A stretch of DNA of 30,258 nt from Anaeromyces robustus (GCA_002104895.1 MCFG01000538.1:5001-35258); one strand, 5' to 3'. Counted from the stretch's first letter, positions 11,478 through 23,269 are shown. The notes: generated from the letters alone by a model not told the origin. Numbers and translations are program-made.

Positions 11478-12520
11478 TATTCTTGTTATTAGTATTAATA
11501 TTATCATTAAGACTACTAATAATTTTTGGTGAAGATAATATATTATCTTTCTTATCTGAATCAAAACTAAATATTGAACTGTTATCATCATTAAAATCAT
11601 TATCGTTAGGGTTAAAAACTATAAATGAAGAGTTAGCATCATTCTTTTTCTTATCATCTTTAGAATGCTTTAATCTTGGCAATGAAAAAGTTCTTTTTAT
11701 GGAAGATTTTACATCCTTTTCTTTCATAGAATTAATTTTTTGTTGTAATAACTATTTTTATTATTTTTTTATTAAATAATATATAAATATAAATAAAAAA
11801 AAAAAAGTTAATAAATTGAAATAAGTTTTATAAAATTTCATTTTAATTATTATTATTATTATTATTACCTCCTTTCTTCTCAAAGATATCATGTCATTAT
11901 ATTTTAAAAATTCTAAAGCTGAATCCCAGTCTTTTAATTTTGGTAAGATTCTTAAAAGATATATTTCAATAAGTTTATTATATATATCTGTTTCTGGTTG
12001 TCGTTTATAAGCTACTCTCATGAAGAAATTCTCCGACTGATTTGTTAACCATGTTTCAAATCTTAATTTAGCTTCTTTTAGCTTTTTACATTTCATAGAA
12101 TTAAATGTACTGTAATTATTATAAAATATTTATAATATTAAATTATTTTATTTTAGTCATTATTGTTTATTATAATTTAATCATATTAATATTTATAATA
12201 ATTATTCTACATATTTACCAAAATACAAGGATTTCAGGAGTTACATTTGGTAATGAATTATATAATTTAACAGCAATTTCCCAACAATCAATTTCAGGGT
12301 ATATTTTTTCATTTAGCTGCAAATAAAGTAATACTAAAGAAGAAGATAAATGTCGAATATCAGCATTATTTTCTTGAATTAATTTTTTTTGTTTATCAAT
12401 GCATTGTTCATATAATTTGTTAGCTTCTTTTAATTGTTGACAAACAAAATATTTTGAAGCTTGTTTATACAATTCTTCAATTTCAGCTGTTATAAATTTA
12501 TTACTTTTTTCTAAATTCAT
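8488..12520 (-). CDS. Tail-anchored protein with N-terminal helical repeats, PEX26/Pex15-like (tentative), 4 exons
   Basis: Exons 12520-12219, 12109-11869, 11751-11046 and 10901-8488 join in frame to 1,220 residues. The first two junctions (GTAAAT/ACAG, GTAATA/ATAG) are strong; the third (GTACAA/TTTAG) is weaker but removes an in-frame TAA and keeps frame. Residues 1-190 are helical and TPR-like (EIEELYKQASKYF, CWEIAVKLYNSLP, IYLLRILPKLKDWDSALEFL, SLRRKELLQQ). Residues 190-1000 are Asn/Ser/His-rich low complexity, with an AT-hook-like RPKGKP at about 473 and an (His-Ser)n run near 705-725. Amphipathic Leu-rich helices lie at about 1025-1070 and 1105-1145. One membrane segment at about 1148-1166 (VTSIVLPSLVVLLYSY) is followed by a 54-residue tail. 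The order TPR-like domain, linker, tail anchor fits PEX26/Pex15, which recruit the PEX1-PEX6 ATPase to peroxisomes, but this protein is about three to four times longer. Two separate genes (12520-11029 and 10650-8488) are the main alternative. A GTGAGT overlaps the stop codon, so a further 3' exon is not excluded. Confidence 0.6.
10902..11045 (-). repeat. Trinucleotide-repeat intron (AAT/AGT)n in the tail-anchored gene
   Basis: This proposed third intron is 144 bp (48 x 3) and is almost entirely (AAT)n with a run of ten AGT triplets on the sense strand. It begins GTACAA, has TAA in the upstream reading frame at 11031-11029, and ends TTTAG. Because the repeat is in triplets, the flanking exons share one frame whether or not it is spliced. 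Confidence 0.5.
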
Positions 12521-13616
12521 TTTATTCTATAACTTAATTTTTTTCAAAGTCTTATACCTTCAATAACAGTTTCATTATAAATTATTACTATTTTTTCTTT
12601 ATTTTTTTAATATTTATATATATCATATATATATGAATGTAATTTATATAAATTTTAATATATTTTTTAATTTCTAATTGTTATATATATAATAAATTTC
12701 GAATAATAATATAATTTGATGAATTTTGAAATTCAAAAATTTAATTAAAAATAATAATATTTAATATATATATTTTTAGTTTCATAATTTAATTGTGCGT
12801 TATTTTTATCATATTACAACATATATTTGATAGAAGATAAAATAAAATAAAATAAATATTCAATAATTTAATCTTGTTGAAATTATTGAAATTTGAAATT
12901 TGAATATTATTATAAATTTTCTTATAGTAATTATATAATATATAATTATTATTATTATTAATTAATTAATATTAATTAATTAATTAATTAGTTATTCTGT
13001 TATAATAATAAAAAATTATCTAATTAGTAATTATTATTTATTTATTAACAATTTTTTTCTTAATGTATGAAAATATATAAAACTCCTTAATACAAATATA
13101 ATACATACATTTTACATTATACATTTTACATTTTTAATGCATCATAAATAATCCAATAATTTTCATTTGATTTTATTTAAGCGAAAAAATTTTTAAAAAA
13201 TTGTTTTAAAGAATATTTATTAAAAATTGAAATTAAAATTCCTTATTTTTTACATAATAAAATTTGAGAAAAATATAATGTTATAATAAGCAAATAAAAT
13301 TAAAAAAGAAAAAGGAAAAATATAATTAATAAAAATGGTATAGAAAAAACTCTTAATATTTTTTTAAAGGATAGTAACACAAATTATTAAAATTAAAAAA
13401 GAAAAAGATAATGAAATTTTAAATAATAATAGAATTAATATTAAATAATTAATTACAGAAAATAAAAAGATAAAAAAAAAATTAATTTTATAGAACTTTC
13501 ATTAGAAAAGTAAATAAAAATGGATAAAAAAAAATAAAAAAAAAAAAAGTTTATAATAATATATAAAAAAACCCTTGAATTGTTTTATTAAAAAAATTTA
13601 TTTAAAATTAAAAAAA

Positions 13617-13735
13617 AAATAGTTTAAAACATATATTTTAAAACATATATTTTAAAACATATTTAAAACATATACTAAATATAAAACATCTACTAAATAT
13701 AAAACGTCTACTGAATATAAAACATCTACTGAATA
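13617..13735. repeat. Two adjoining minisatellites (about 14 bp and 17 bp units)
   Basis: First come three copies of a unit close to AAAACATATATTTT, then about four copies of AAACATCTACTGAATAT. Variants are AACATATACTAAATATA, ACATCTACTAAATATAA and ACGTCTACTGAATATAA. The second unit appears to have evolved from the first by point change and drift. Confidence 0.7.
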
Positions 13736-13819
13736 TTAAATATATATATTTATAAATAATAATGCTGTAATGATTTTTCAATTATTGAATGATATTAATA
13801 ATTAATATATCATTAGTAT

Positions 13820-13863
13820 ATAATAAATAAATAAATAAATATAAATAAATAAATAAATAAATA

Positions 13864-13938
<75 letters not shown>

Positions 13939-13941
13939 ATA

Positions 13942-13976
<35 letters not shown>

Positions 13977-13977
13977 A
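13820..13977. repeat. AAAT tetranucleotide array
   Basis: About 160 bp of AAATA/AAAT units, with interruptions reading AATATAAATA near 13840, 13862 and 13940. It is the same repeat class as the array at 5.66-5.87 kb. The minus-strand Leu-Phe-Ile-Tyr frame through it is an artefact. Confidence 0.95.
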
Positions 13978-14402
13978 AAAAAAAAACAATTTTTTTTAAA
14001 CTATAAAAATGATAATCGATTACTTGATTAAAAAAAAAAAAAAAAGGACGAATCATATTAAATAATTTTTGATAGTGTTACACCAAGTTTATTAAAAAAA
14101 AAAAAAAAAAACTTCATAAAATAAACATGAATTATTGGAAATAATTTTCTATAATAATTTAATTTTTTAATATTTATTTATTTATTTATTTATTATACAA
14201 TTGATAATTCATTATCCATTATTTTTTATCTTTATTATATATATTAATACTAATTGATTATTAAATATTAATTATATAACATTATTTAATTTTTAATTTA
14301 AAAAATTCAAAAATTTTTATATTTATCCTTTTAGCGAAAAAAGACTATAATTAACGCTGTAACTAGCCTATAACAAATTACAAAAATACTATTTTTGCAT
14401 TC

Positions 14403-14904
14403 ATGTTTAAGGATGCAGCAAATTTTGAATTTATATCATTATTTTTAAGAATGTAACTAATAAGTTATCTTTCAGAGTGATTAAAGGGAAAAGGGATTAT
14501 ATTCATATATGTATACGACCGCCTTGCCGTGTAGAAGGAGAAAATAATCACTATATTTATTGTATTGAATATTTAAAGAACTGCCTCACTATTTAAGAGT
14601 ACATTAAATATTTTTTTACCAAGATTTTAATGAAGATAAATATTTTCTTCAGTTTGTTTCTGATATTATTAATTCCTCATTGACTATTAATTTAAACGTA
14701 AAGTATGATAACAGTCAATTTACATATAAAAACAAGATAAATTTTACAAAAGCGCAGTTAAACTGGGGTAAATGATTAGTAAAAGATAAAATAGAAATTG
14801 CAATGGAAGGACGAGAGCAAGAATCATTGATTAATCTATACAACCCCAAAGTATCAAAAACTTACAATTCTATATTATCAATTAAAAAAAAAAAAAAACA
14901 ATAG
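14403..14904 (+). pseudogene. Decayed coding relic, plus strand, unknown family
   Basis: Pieces of normal-looking protein are read on the plus strand. MFKDAANFEFISLFLR begins at 14403. A GTAACT...TTTCAG stretch ending at 14475 resembles a very short intron. Then come VIKGKRDYIHICIRPP and CRVEGENNHYIYCIEYLKN, up to TAA at 14594-14596. After a frame change, 14608-14904 reads QDFNEDKYFLQFVSDIINSS, FTYKNKINFTKAQLNWGK, TGA at 14773, then DKIEIAMEGREQESLINLYN. Base composition is clearly richer in G+C than the flanks. I do not recognise the family. Two frames, at least two internal stops and no plausible full gene make it a relic. Confidence 0.55.
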
Positions 14905-14934
14905 GTTAAATTCAAAAATTAAATATTCCATCAG

Positions 14935-15480
14935 GAGATAGTGCGCATGAATTCTTGAAAGACATAACTTATATTCACAAGATTCAGCTTCATCTCTGAA
15001 AAGGTAACAAACTTCAATAATCAAGGATATACACTGTGAAAAGTTTTTATTGCCTCATCATCTGTCAGCATGCTGTCATTAATTTTAAAATATTTAATTA
15101 CATATTCTCCTTAAAGCAAATCATGAAACGTTCCTTCCTGAGCTAACGAACACCGATAAAACTTTAAATAATGTACTCCATCTCCAAACGACTCCTAAAA
15201 TCTATCAACAAAATTTTCATATATATATATATATATTACGAAAACTGACTGATTTCAGTTTTTTGATATTATATAATGTTATTTTTTGAAAATATGTCAT
15301 ATTACAAATCTTGACAGCATGGACTTTCTCCTGCATTATAATAGGGGCATGACTTCCTCGTTTATGAGTAACTTAGTCAGATTGATATTGGAATAAAATA
15401 TCTGAAGTACTCTTTGATCTTGCATTCCTTTACATTCACCACAGAACAAACCCAAAGCTCAAAAAAAGGAAAAACAAAAT
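14935..15480 (-). pseudogene. Decayed coding relic, minus strand, convergent with its neighbour
   Basis: Read on the minus strand from about 15480, successive frames give ECKGMQDQRVLQIFYSNINL, TKLLINEEVMPL, then QEKVHAVKICNMTYFQK and LYNIKKLKSVSF. After an AT-rich gap come FGDGVHYLKFYRCSLAQEGT, EYVIKYFKIND, LTDDEAIKTFHSVYP and LKFVTFSEMKLNLVNISYV. At least three in-frame stops and several frame changes separate these pieces. Third positions are mostly A/T, as in the real genes here. Part of the 15.09-15.24 kb piece is also open on the plus strand, so its strand is less certain. Family not recognised. Confidence 0.5.
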
Positions 15481-15559
15481 ATTTTATGAATCTTTTCACT
15501 AATATTATAATTGTTATGAGATAAATAAAAATAGAATAAAAAAAAAACAAATTAATCAT

Positions 15560-18500
15560 AATTTTATTAATATATTAAAGTTGCCTACTATATTTATTTT
15601 TTATTTAATATTTTAGTTATTTTTTAATTATTATTAAGAATACTTTATTTGATTGTTTATTTTTATTCGATTATTTATTTTATTATATAAAATAAATAAA
15701 ATAATATATTATTTATAAAATATATATAGATATGTTTTCAGTAAAATTATTCCATTCAAAAAAATATAAATTTGGATGGTGGCATGGTTAATGATATTTC
15801 ATTGGTGCTTATTTATTATTAATAATATTATAATTTAATTTTATTATTAAATTGTTTTTAATATATATGTAATTATAATCATTTCATATATAAAATAAAT
15901 CAACCAAATTAAACTTTAAAAACTTTAATATTAAAATAGGCTTTAATTATTCATATTTAAATTAATGAATTTGCTTTTTATTAAAATACTATTTATTTAA
16001 TCACATATTTTTATTAATAATTTATTTATTTTATAATATTATATTCATTTAATTATTAATTAACTAAAATATTAATATCTTTAAATAATTTTTTAAGAAA
16101 AAAAAAAAAATTAATAGGAGATTATAATAAATGTGTAGATTTATTTTTATAATATTTATATATAAAGGCAATATTTAAAATTAAAATTTTTAGATTTTTT
16201 TTTAATTATAAATATACATTAATTATAAATTTAATTAAAAGAGTACATTTTTGAGTATTAATAATAATAATAATAATAACAATTAATAATAATAATAATA
16301 ATAATTAATAATAATAATAATAATTATAATAATAAACTATTAAATTACCAATATATATTTAGAGTTCATTAAAATTAGGCTATATGTATAATAAAAACAA
16401 AAAGTAAAACCAAGAAATATACTTTTAATGATTCTTGTATATATTATTACTCATATTATTAATAAGAAAAGGAAATTATTATTATATAAATACAATTGTA
16501 TAATAATAATTTTTATATGTATTTATTAATACATAATATTAAATATTAATATATTTTTTTTAGTAGTATTTTATAATGTAATTATTGTTTTAATAATATT
16601 TCAAATACAAAATGTTAATACATGATAATTAAAATAATTCTATAATCTTAAATCTAGAACTATTAATTAATAGTATATTATCATTATTTATATAGTATAT
16701 ACTGTAAATATATAATATGTATATTATTTTATATATTATTTTATATATTACTATATATTATTAATATATAATATTTTTTTAACAAATTAGTATATTTTCT
16801 GTAATTTTTTATAATATTTGTAATAATAATATTAATATATATTTTTTTTATAGGTTACAGTTACATTTTCTTCTATTTGTCATTTATTATATTATTAACA
16901 CAAATATATTATATATACTATTTATTGAAATATAATAAATAATTTTAATTATTGTTTTATGTATAATAATAATATATTGTAAATTTAAAAATATAGTACA
17001 AAGTTTATTAATTATAAATACTATAAATGTAATAATTGTAAGGAATTATAATATAAATAATATATTATTAAATATATTTGTATTGTAAATATAATATAAA
17101 TATAAATATATTAAAATATTATTACAATATATTTATATATACGTAAATAAAAATTTTGTAAAATTTTATATAAACAAATTATAACAATTTTTTCTTCATG
17201 TAATAATTAATTGAATAAATAATATATAAATAAATAAGAAGTTAAATAATTTATTATATAAAATAAACAAATATATGATATGTATTAAATAAATAAATTT
17301 ATTATTTAATAAAAATTTTTTTATATTAAAAAAAAAAAAAACTTTATCCACAATTAAAATTAATTTAATACAACTAATTAAAATTTAAATTTAATTAAAT
17401 TTCAAGCCTTTTTTTTTTTTTTTCATTCCGTATTAAAAATGTATGAAAATGTATTAGTATTTATACTAATATATATTACAAAACTTTATCATTTATTATT
17501 ATTTTAATAATAAGAAAAAAACGTAATATATATATTTTCCTATTATTTTGTAATATTTCTAAAGATTTTATATAAATAATTTAAAAAACATGAAGTGGCA
17601 ATATAAAAGGCCTAAATATAAATAATAGGTATTAATAATATTACTAAAAATCATTTATTAATAATCTAAATATCATAATATGAATATTGACGATTTTTAA
17701 AAAATGAAATAATTAAAAATATATATTTTAACTATTTTGATGTTGTTTATTTTATAGTTTATTATTATTATTTACACTGTTTATAATTTTGTAATATAAA
17801 GCGTACTTTGAATTATAAAATTTTATAATTAATATTTACACAATATATTATAAAACTATTCGATTATATATTATTAAATATTATTATTATTATCATATAT
17901 AAAAAAATTATTTGATAAATAATTGCATAATATTAATAGATTTGATTTACGTATAATGTAATACTATTTATTATATATTATAAACAAATATATTAATAAT
18001 TATATTAATTTCATATAAATATTGTATATTGAAATACATTTTATATAATATATAGTCTGTATTAGTTTATATAATTTAAATCTTATCTGTATTTAATTAT
18101 ATATTTATACAAAAAAAAAAAAAAAAAGATGGAAGAAACATAAAAATATATAATATATTATATTCATAATATTAATATATTGTAGGGAATAATAGAAAAA
18201 TTTCAGGTTTTGTATTAAATATACTAGTGTAACGTTACAAGGAAACAACTAGTTTCCATTTTTATTCAATTTTATACAAATTATATATTATAAATTATAT
18301 TTTGAATATATATAAAAAAAATTACTCATTTTCTTTTTTAAATAGAAAAAAATAATATATTACATTATAATAATTTGTATTATGTTTATAATAATTAAAA
18401 TATATAATAATTAATTGATATAATATATAATAATATATAAATATAAAAAAAGAAAAAAAGAAACCATTTAAATTAATAAATGTACAAATATATGTATTTA

Positions 18501-19373
18501 ATAATATTATATATATAATATAATATTATGTATATAATTTTATTTATTAATATATAAGGAACAATATATTTTTAATTAATTTTTTTTTTTACAGTATCAA
18601 AAAATATATAAAATAAAAAAAAATTTTTTTTTTTTAATAAACTAAAAAAAAAAAAAAAAAAAAAAAAAAATAAAAGTTTTATTTGAATTTTCCTTTTCTT
18701 TTTTTTTTATCTTTCTGAATTTTTTAATTTTTTGATACTTAATATATAATTTTGAGGATTACTAATTTTGTAATTTCATTCGAAGTTTAAGATTAGAAAT
18801 AATATATTTTTTTGGGTTTTAGGAAAAAAAAAAAGATTATTTAAGAATTTTATAATAATAATTAATTTTTTAATATATAAATTTAAATTAATAATGAAAA
18901 TATAAAATATTTAAATAATAAAGTAAAAAAAAAAAGAAAGTTCAATCATTTTAATTTATAGGTATAAATTAGATCAAAATTTATTATATATACAATTTTT
19001 AATGTTCAAAATTAGATATTAACTTATTTTTAAATAAAGATTTTGCTATTTGTTTAGTTTGATATTATTTATCAATAATATCTTTAAAAATAATTGATAA
19101 CATTAATAAATAATATTATTAGCAAAATAAAAAGAAAATTGAACTAATTATAATAAATGTTTTAAATTTATATTAAAGCATAATATTTTAAAATAAAACA
19201 AAACAAAATAAAAATTTAAAAGAAATAAGAATAAAAATATAATTTAAAATAAAAGGAAAGAAAAATAATTGTTTTATTTATTATTTATTAGTAAGGACGT
19301 AATTATTACAATACCAATATAAATAATATTATTTGTTTAATATATACCAATACCTTATTGACGTAAAATAAAA
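15560..19373. other. Long AT-rich intergenic desert
   Basis: Nearly 3.8 kb of A/T-rich sequence. It has small AAT blocks (16258-16335), homopolymers (for example A runs near 17330, 18112 and 18650) and TATA-type words. No frame of normal composition was found. The only less AT-biased islands are at 15720-15800 (too short to call) and 18221-18260 (short palindromes, listed separately). The last few hundred bases hold the promoter of the gene at 19374; I cannot point to a specific element. Confidence 0.75.
18228..18257. repeat. Two adjacent short palindromes in the desert
   Basis: TGTAACGTTACA (18228-18239) is a perfect 12-bp palindrome. It is followed directly by GGAAAC-AACTA-GTTTCC (18241-18257), a 6-bp stem with a 5-base loop. 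ACTAGT occurs on both sides. The cluster stands out because the surrounding kilobases contain almost no G or C. Confidence 0.45.
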
Positions 19374-21425
19374 ATGGGCATTGCTTATAATATACATGAT
19401 AATATTTATGATAAGTATCTTGTAAAACGTAGGGATGAAGATGAAGATGAAGATAGAAAAGATGATGATAGAAAAGATAATGATGAAAAAGATGATAGAA
19501 AGAATGGAAGAGAAGATGATGACAATAAACAAGGAAATAACTCTGGTTATGACTATACTCAAACCATAAGTGATAATAATGCTAATAATGGATATGATAA
19601 CAATCAAAACAATCAAAACAATCAAAACAATCAAAATGTAGGTAGTGTACCAATAGATCAAAATGATCCAAATGCTGCAGGTGGAAGTAATGGCGTTATT
19701 GTCGCAACAGGCGAATCAGCAGTAGATGTAGATGTATTCGCACAAATGCAAGAACAACAAAAACAACAGCAAGAGGAAGAAAAAACTTCAATTTTTTCAT
19801 CCAACTACTTTAAATATTCAATTATTGGTGTTCTAGCTCTAGTACTTATTTACTTTATTATAAGATTTTTATTAAAACATAGAAAGAAGAATGATTTAAG
19901 TACTAATTTTAATAGAAATTATAGTAAAGCAAGAGATATTATAAAACATCCTGATGCTGAATCATATAGTTATGATTCTAGAGATGAAATAAATACAGGC
20001 GGTTTATATAGAATAGAAAGTACTGATTCTATGGGTCAGATGTTTCACTCTTCTGACATCACCAATGAAGATGGTAAAAAAATAAACAATACAATAAATG
20101 TAAATCCTGTAATGTCAAAAAATATATCTCCAAAATTATCTCAAATTACCCCTGCTCATATAATGAATAACCAACCAAAATCCCCACAAGACAATGAAAT
20201 TTCTATTACAAGTCCTCGTTCATTACAAAATATTCATCTTCCTTCTTCCTCTGCTTCTTCTTTTTCTTCACAAGAAAGTAAATCTATTACAAAAAACAAA
20301 AGGTCATTAACTAAGGGTTCAATTGGATCATCAGCCTCATTAAAACCTCAACGCCGCTCAAAGTTTGTATCTAGTAGATCTAGATCACTTACTAGTTCCA
20401 ATTATTACATGTCATCTGATTTCCTTATGACTCCTTTAGTAACTCAACAGATACCAGGGTTGGACAAAGCTATGCCACCCCCATCAGAAGATGATTTTGT
20501 AGATTATCCTCCAACTCCATTACCAGAATCATTAGATGATATACCATATAGTGATAATCCAGATATTGATAGTGAAGATACTGAAATTATTACACCTCCA
20601 TTGGAAGCTACTGAACTTACTGAAGAAATACAACCAGTACAATTAGAACAATATCCAAGTCAGTTACAACAACAACAATATCAAGAACAATTAGAACAAT
20701 ATCAACAACAATTGCAACAACGAAAAGCTATGAAAAAGTTACACTCAAAGAAATCTCCAATTATGACGGCACAACCAGTTCCTGTGCATCAAAGTTCACA
20801 ACAATCTTCCCAACGCCAAAAGATCAAACCAATATCTCCACAACATCAATATACTAGACCATCATCTCCCTTATCTCCTAAACGTCAAAGTCAAGGTTCT
20901 CAACCTTCATCACCATTATCTCCAAAACATCAAAGTTCTCAACTGGTAACACCAGTATCACCTAGACATCAAAGCTCTTTGAATGTATCATCAATTTCTC
21001 CAAAACAACAAAGTACCGAACCGGTATCACCTGTATCGCCAAAACAACAAATATTGCAAAATGCTCCAAAGCGTTTAAATATAAACCAACCAGCCCCACC
21101 AAAACGTCAAGAATCTTACTCATCGTCACCTCAACATAAATATGGTGAACCTCAACAAATCCGCGTGACAAACGTACAAAGAAGTTCACTTCCACCTCCA
21201 AAACCACAACCTCGTGTTAGTAGTAGAATGGAATCTACTGAAAATACAAGTCAACGTCCAGTAGTTAAAGATAAAAAAAGTTTAGTAAATGTTCGTTTTG
21301 AAATACCACAAAATCAAGAAATGAGCTTTGAAGAAGAAATGATGGCATCTTTTGAGAAATATAATAGTAGTTTTAACAACATAAATTCATCACATCTTCT
21401 TTATACAAATCAACAAGCTATATAA
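19374..21425 (+). CDS. Single-pass membrane protein with acidic N-terminus and Ser-Pro-rich tail
   Basis: One exon, 683 residues; an in-frame TGA lies just upstream of the chosen ATG. Residues 20-55 are highly charged (DEDEDEDRKDDDRK) and 70-90 Asn/Gln repeats. Residues 147-166 form the only membrane helix (YSIIGVLALVLIYFIIRFLL), followed by basic KHRKKN, which places the long C-terminal part in the cytosol. That tail has Pro-rich tracts (MPPPSEDD, YPPTPLPES, LPPPKPQPR), Gln-rich runs and about six degenerate repeats around SPKxQS between about 497 and 560, all potential proline-directed kinase sites. I do not recognise the family. The architecture recalls fungal single-pass surface sensors, but no signal peptide is visible. 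Either the helix acts as a signal anchor or a 5' exon is missing. Confidence 0.75.
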   Translation: MGIAYNIHDNIYDKYLVKRRDEDEDEDRKDDDRKDNDEKDDRKNGREDDDNKQGNNSGYDYTQTISDNNANNGYDNNQNNQNNQNNQNVGSVPIDQNDPNAAGGSNGVIVATGESAVDVDVFAQMQEQQKQQQEEEKTSIFSSNYFKYSIIGVLALVLIYFIIRFLLKHRKKNDLSTNFNRNYSKARDIIKHPDAESYSYDSRDEINTGGLYRIESTDSMGQMFHSSDITNEDGKKINNTINVNPVMSKNISPKLSQITPAHIMNNQPKSPQDNEISITSPRSLQNIHLPSSSASSFSSQESKSITKNKRSLTKGSIGSSASLKPQRRSKFVSSRSRSLTSSNYYMSSDFLMTPLVTQQIPGLDKAMPPPSEDDFVDYPPTPLPESLDDIPYSDNPDIDSEDTEIITPPLEATELTEEIQPVQLEQYPSQLQQQQYQEQLEQYQQQLQQRKAMKKLHSKKSPIMTAQPVPVHQSSQQSSQRQKIKPISPQHQYTRPSSPLSPKRQSQGSQPSSPLSPKHQSSQLVTPVSPRHQSSLNVSSISPKQQSTEPVSPVSPKQQILQNAPKRLNINQPAPPKRQESYSSSPQHKYGEPQQIRVTNVQRSSLPPPKPQPRVSSRMESTENTSQRPVVKDKKSLVNVRFEIPQNQEMSFEEEMMASFEKYNSSFNNINSSHLLYTNQQAI

Positions 21426-22568
21426 TAATAAATAAACGCAATAATAATTAATCTATCATATAATATATAATATATTAATAATAATAATTATAGAAGTAGT
21501 AGTATAAAATTGAATAAAAATATTTTATTACATCTCTTGTTATTATTATTAAAGCTTATAATATTTTAAAGAGAAAAAGAAAAGAAAAGAATAAGTAAAA
21601 TAAATTAATAAAACTATATATAAAAACAAACAAACAAACAACAAACAAAAACAAAATATAAAAAAATAAAAAAAAAAAAAAGGAATAAGTTAAAATAAAT
21701 AAAACAAAAAATAATACACATAAAAAATTAGAAAAATGAATTATTTTAAAAACATCAAAATAATCTAAAAATAAACCAACAAATAATAATTATATAATGG
21801 AAATCCTTTAAATATAATTATTAATTTTAAACATAAAAACAACACATTATATACGTTAATATTAGTTTTTTATTTTTATTTTTTATTTTTAATGAAAATT
21901 ACATATATTAACAAAAAATGATTAATTAATGATATAAAATAAACTTTGTGTTTCTATATTGATAAATATATATAATTTTCAAAGTTTATAATAACTATTA
22001 AAAAGGATATAATAGAAAAAGAAAATATCAAATTCAAAAATCAATCAAATTTATATATATATATTAAATAAATATATACATTATTAAATCATAAATTAAT
22101 TAACAATTAATACTGACAAGCATATTTAATATTATTATTAAAATGTTAAACACAATATATATAAACATATTTAATTTATTCTTATTTAAATAAATAATTA
22201 TTAAAAAAAAAAAAAAAAAAAAAGATTATAATAAATAAATAAGTTTATATAAAAAGTATATAATTTTTCTCTTTTTTTTTTTTTTTTTTTTTATTATTTT
22301 ATTTATATATATTATTATTAATATAAATCAAATATATATTATGATCATTATTTAAATATTCATTGTATGTATTATATTTTATCATAACCGCAATTAAAAT
22401 TATATTTAAGTATTGAAAAATAAATATTATAATATATAGTTTTATTAAAGCAATAGATAGTAAAAAAATTTTTTTTTCTTTCCGTTTATTTTTTTTTTAT
22501 TTTTTATTTTTATTCTTTTTTTATATAACATAAAAATGAAATGATAAAAATAAAAATAAAAATAAAAA

Positions 22569-22600
<32 letters not shown>

Positions 22601-23265
22601 GTTATTTTATTGCTTAAATGAGAGCCAATTTTATTTTTCTAATACAAATGACTATTTAAAATATATCTTGTAATTTTATTTTTTTTTATTTTATTTATTA
22701 TTATTTTTTTTTGGTGATTTATTCCTTTTCTTTTCTTACAACAATATATACTTTTCCTTTAATTTTAATTATAATAATAATACATTAAAAAAAAAACAAA
22801 AAAACAAAAAAAAAACAAAAAAACAAAAAAACAAAACGACAATTAAAGAAAAAAAAAAAAAAAAAAGACACTTTCAATTTTTAAAATATTTAAATTAATA
22901 CATATTTATTATTTATTTATATTTATTATTTAAGAGATTTAACAATAAAAACCAATTATTATTTTATATATTTATATTATTATTATATATTTTTATATTT
23001 GTAGTAATATATTATTACAAAAATTATTTATTTATTTACTTATTTGTTTGTTAAAAACATTATAATATTTATTAAAAACATTATTATAAAGTAAAAGGAA
23101 AGAAAGGAAGAAATTTTAAAATTTATTTTAATATAAAGTATTAGTTTTTGAATTTTTTTTGTATAATATTTAATATATTTATTTAGTTATCCTTATTATT
23201 AGTTTATTTTAAGTTTTTAAAAAGGAAAAATTAGATTAACCTTTTTTTTTATTTATTTTTAAAAA
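21426..23265. other. AT-rich intergenic DNA
   Basis: This is 3' flank of the preceding gene (AATAAATAAA motif just after the stop), then A-rich and T-rich low-complexity sequence. It includes AAACAA runs near 21628-21655 and 22790-22840, AAATAA hexamers near 22545-22578, and A and T tracts of about 20 at 22204 and 22272. No gene seen. Confidence 0.75.
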
Positions 23266-23269
23266 AAAA

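Larger units (their letters stand above)
12521..14330. other. AT-rich intergenic desert
   Basis: This is upstream sequence of the minus-strand gene followed by poly-A/T-rich DNA. It includes an ATTA/TTAA-rich stretch near 12950-12990, the minisatellite at 13617-13735 and the AAAT array at 13820-13977 (listed separately). No open frame with normal composition is visible. Confidence 0.75.

Noticed and set aside
11483-11779. Plus-strand 98-codon frame
   Set aside because: It is antisense to exon 3 of the minus-strand gene, where splice junctions and frame continuity support the minus strand.
15720-15800. Short plus-strand frame ending in KKYKFGWWHG
   Set aside because: About 18 codons only, no start or splice partner, and it sits in an AT desert; not enough to call a gene.
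20962-21207. Minus-strand 81-codon frame
   Set aside because: It is antisense to the Pro/Ser-rich tail of the 683-residue plus-strand gene, which is a single clean frame.
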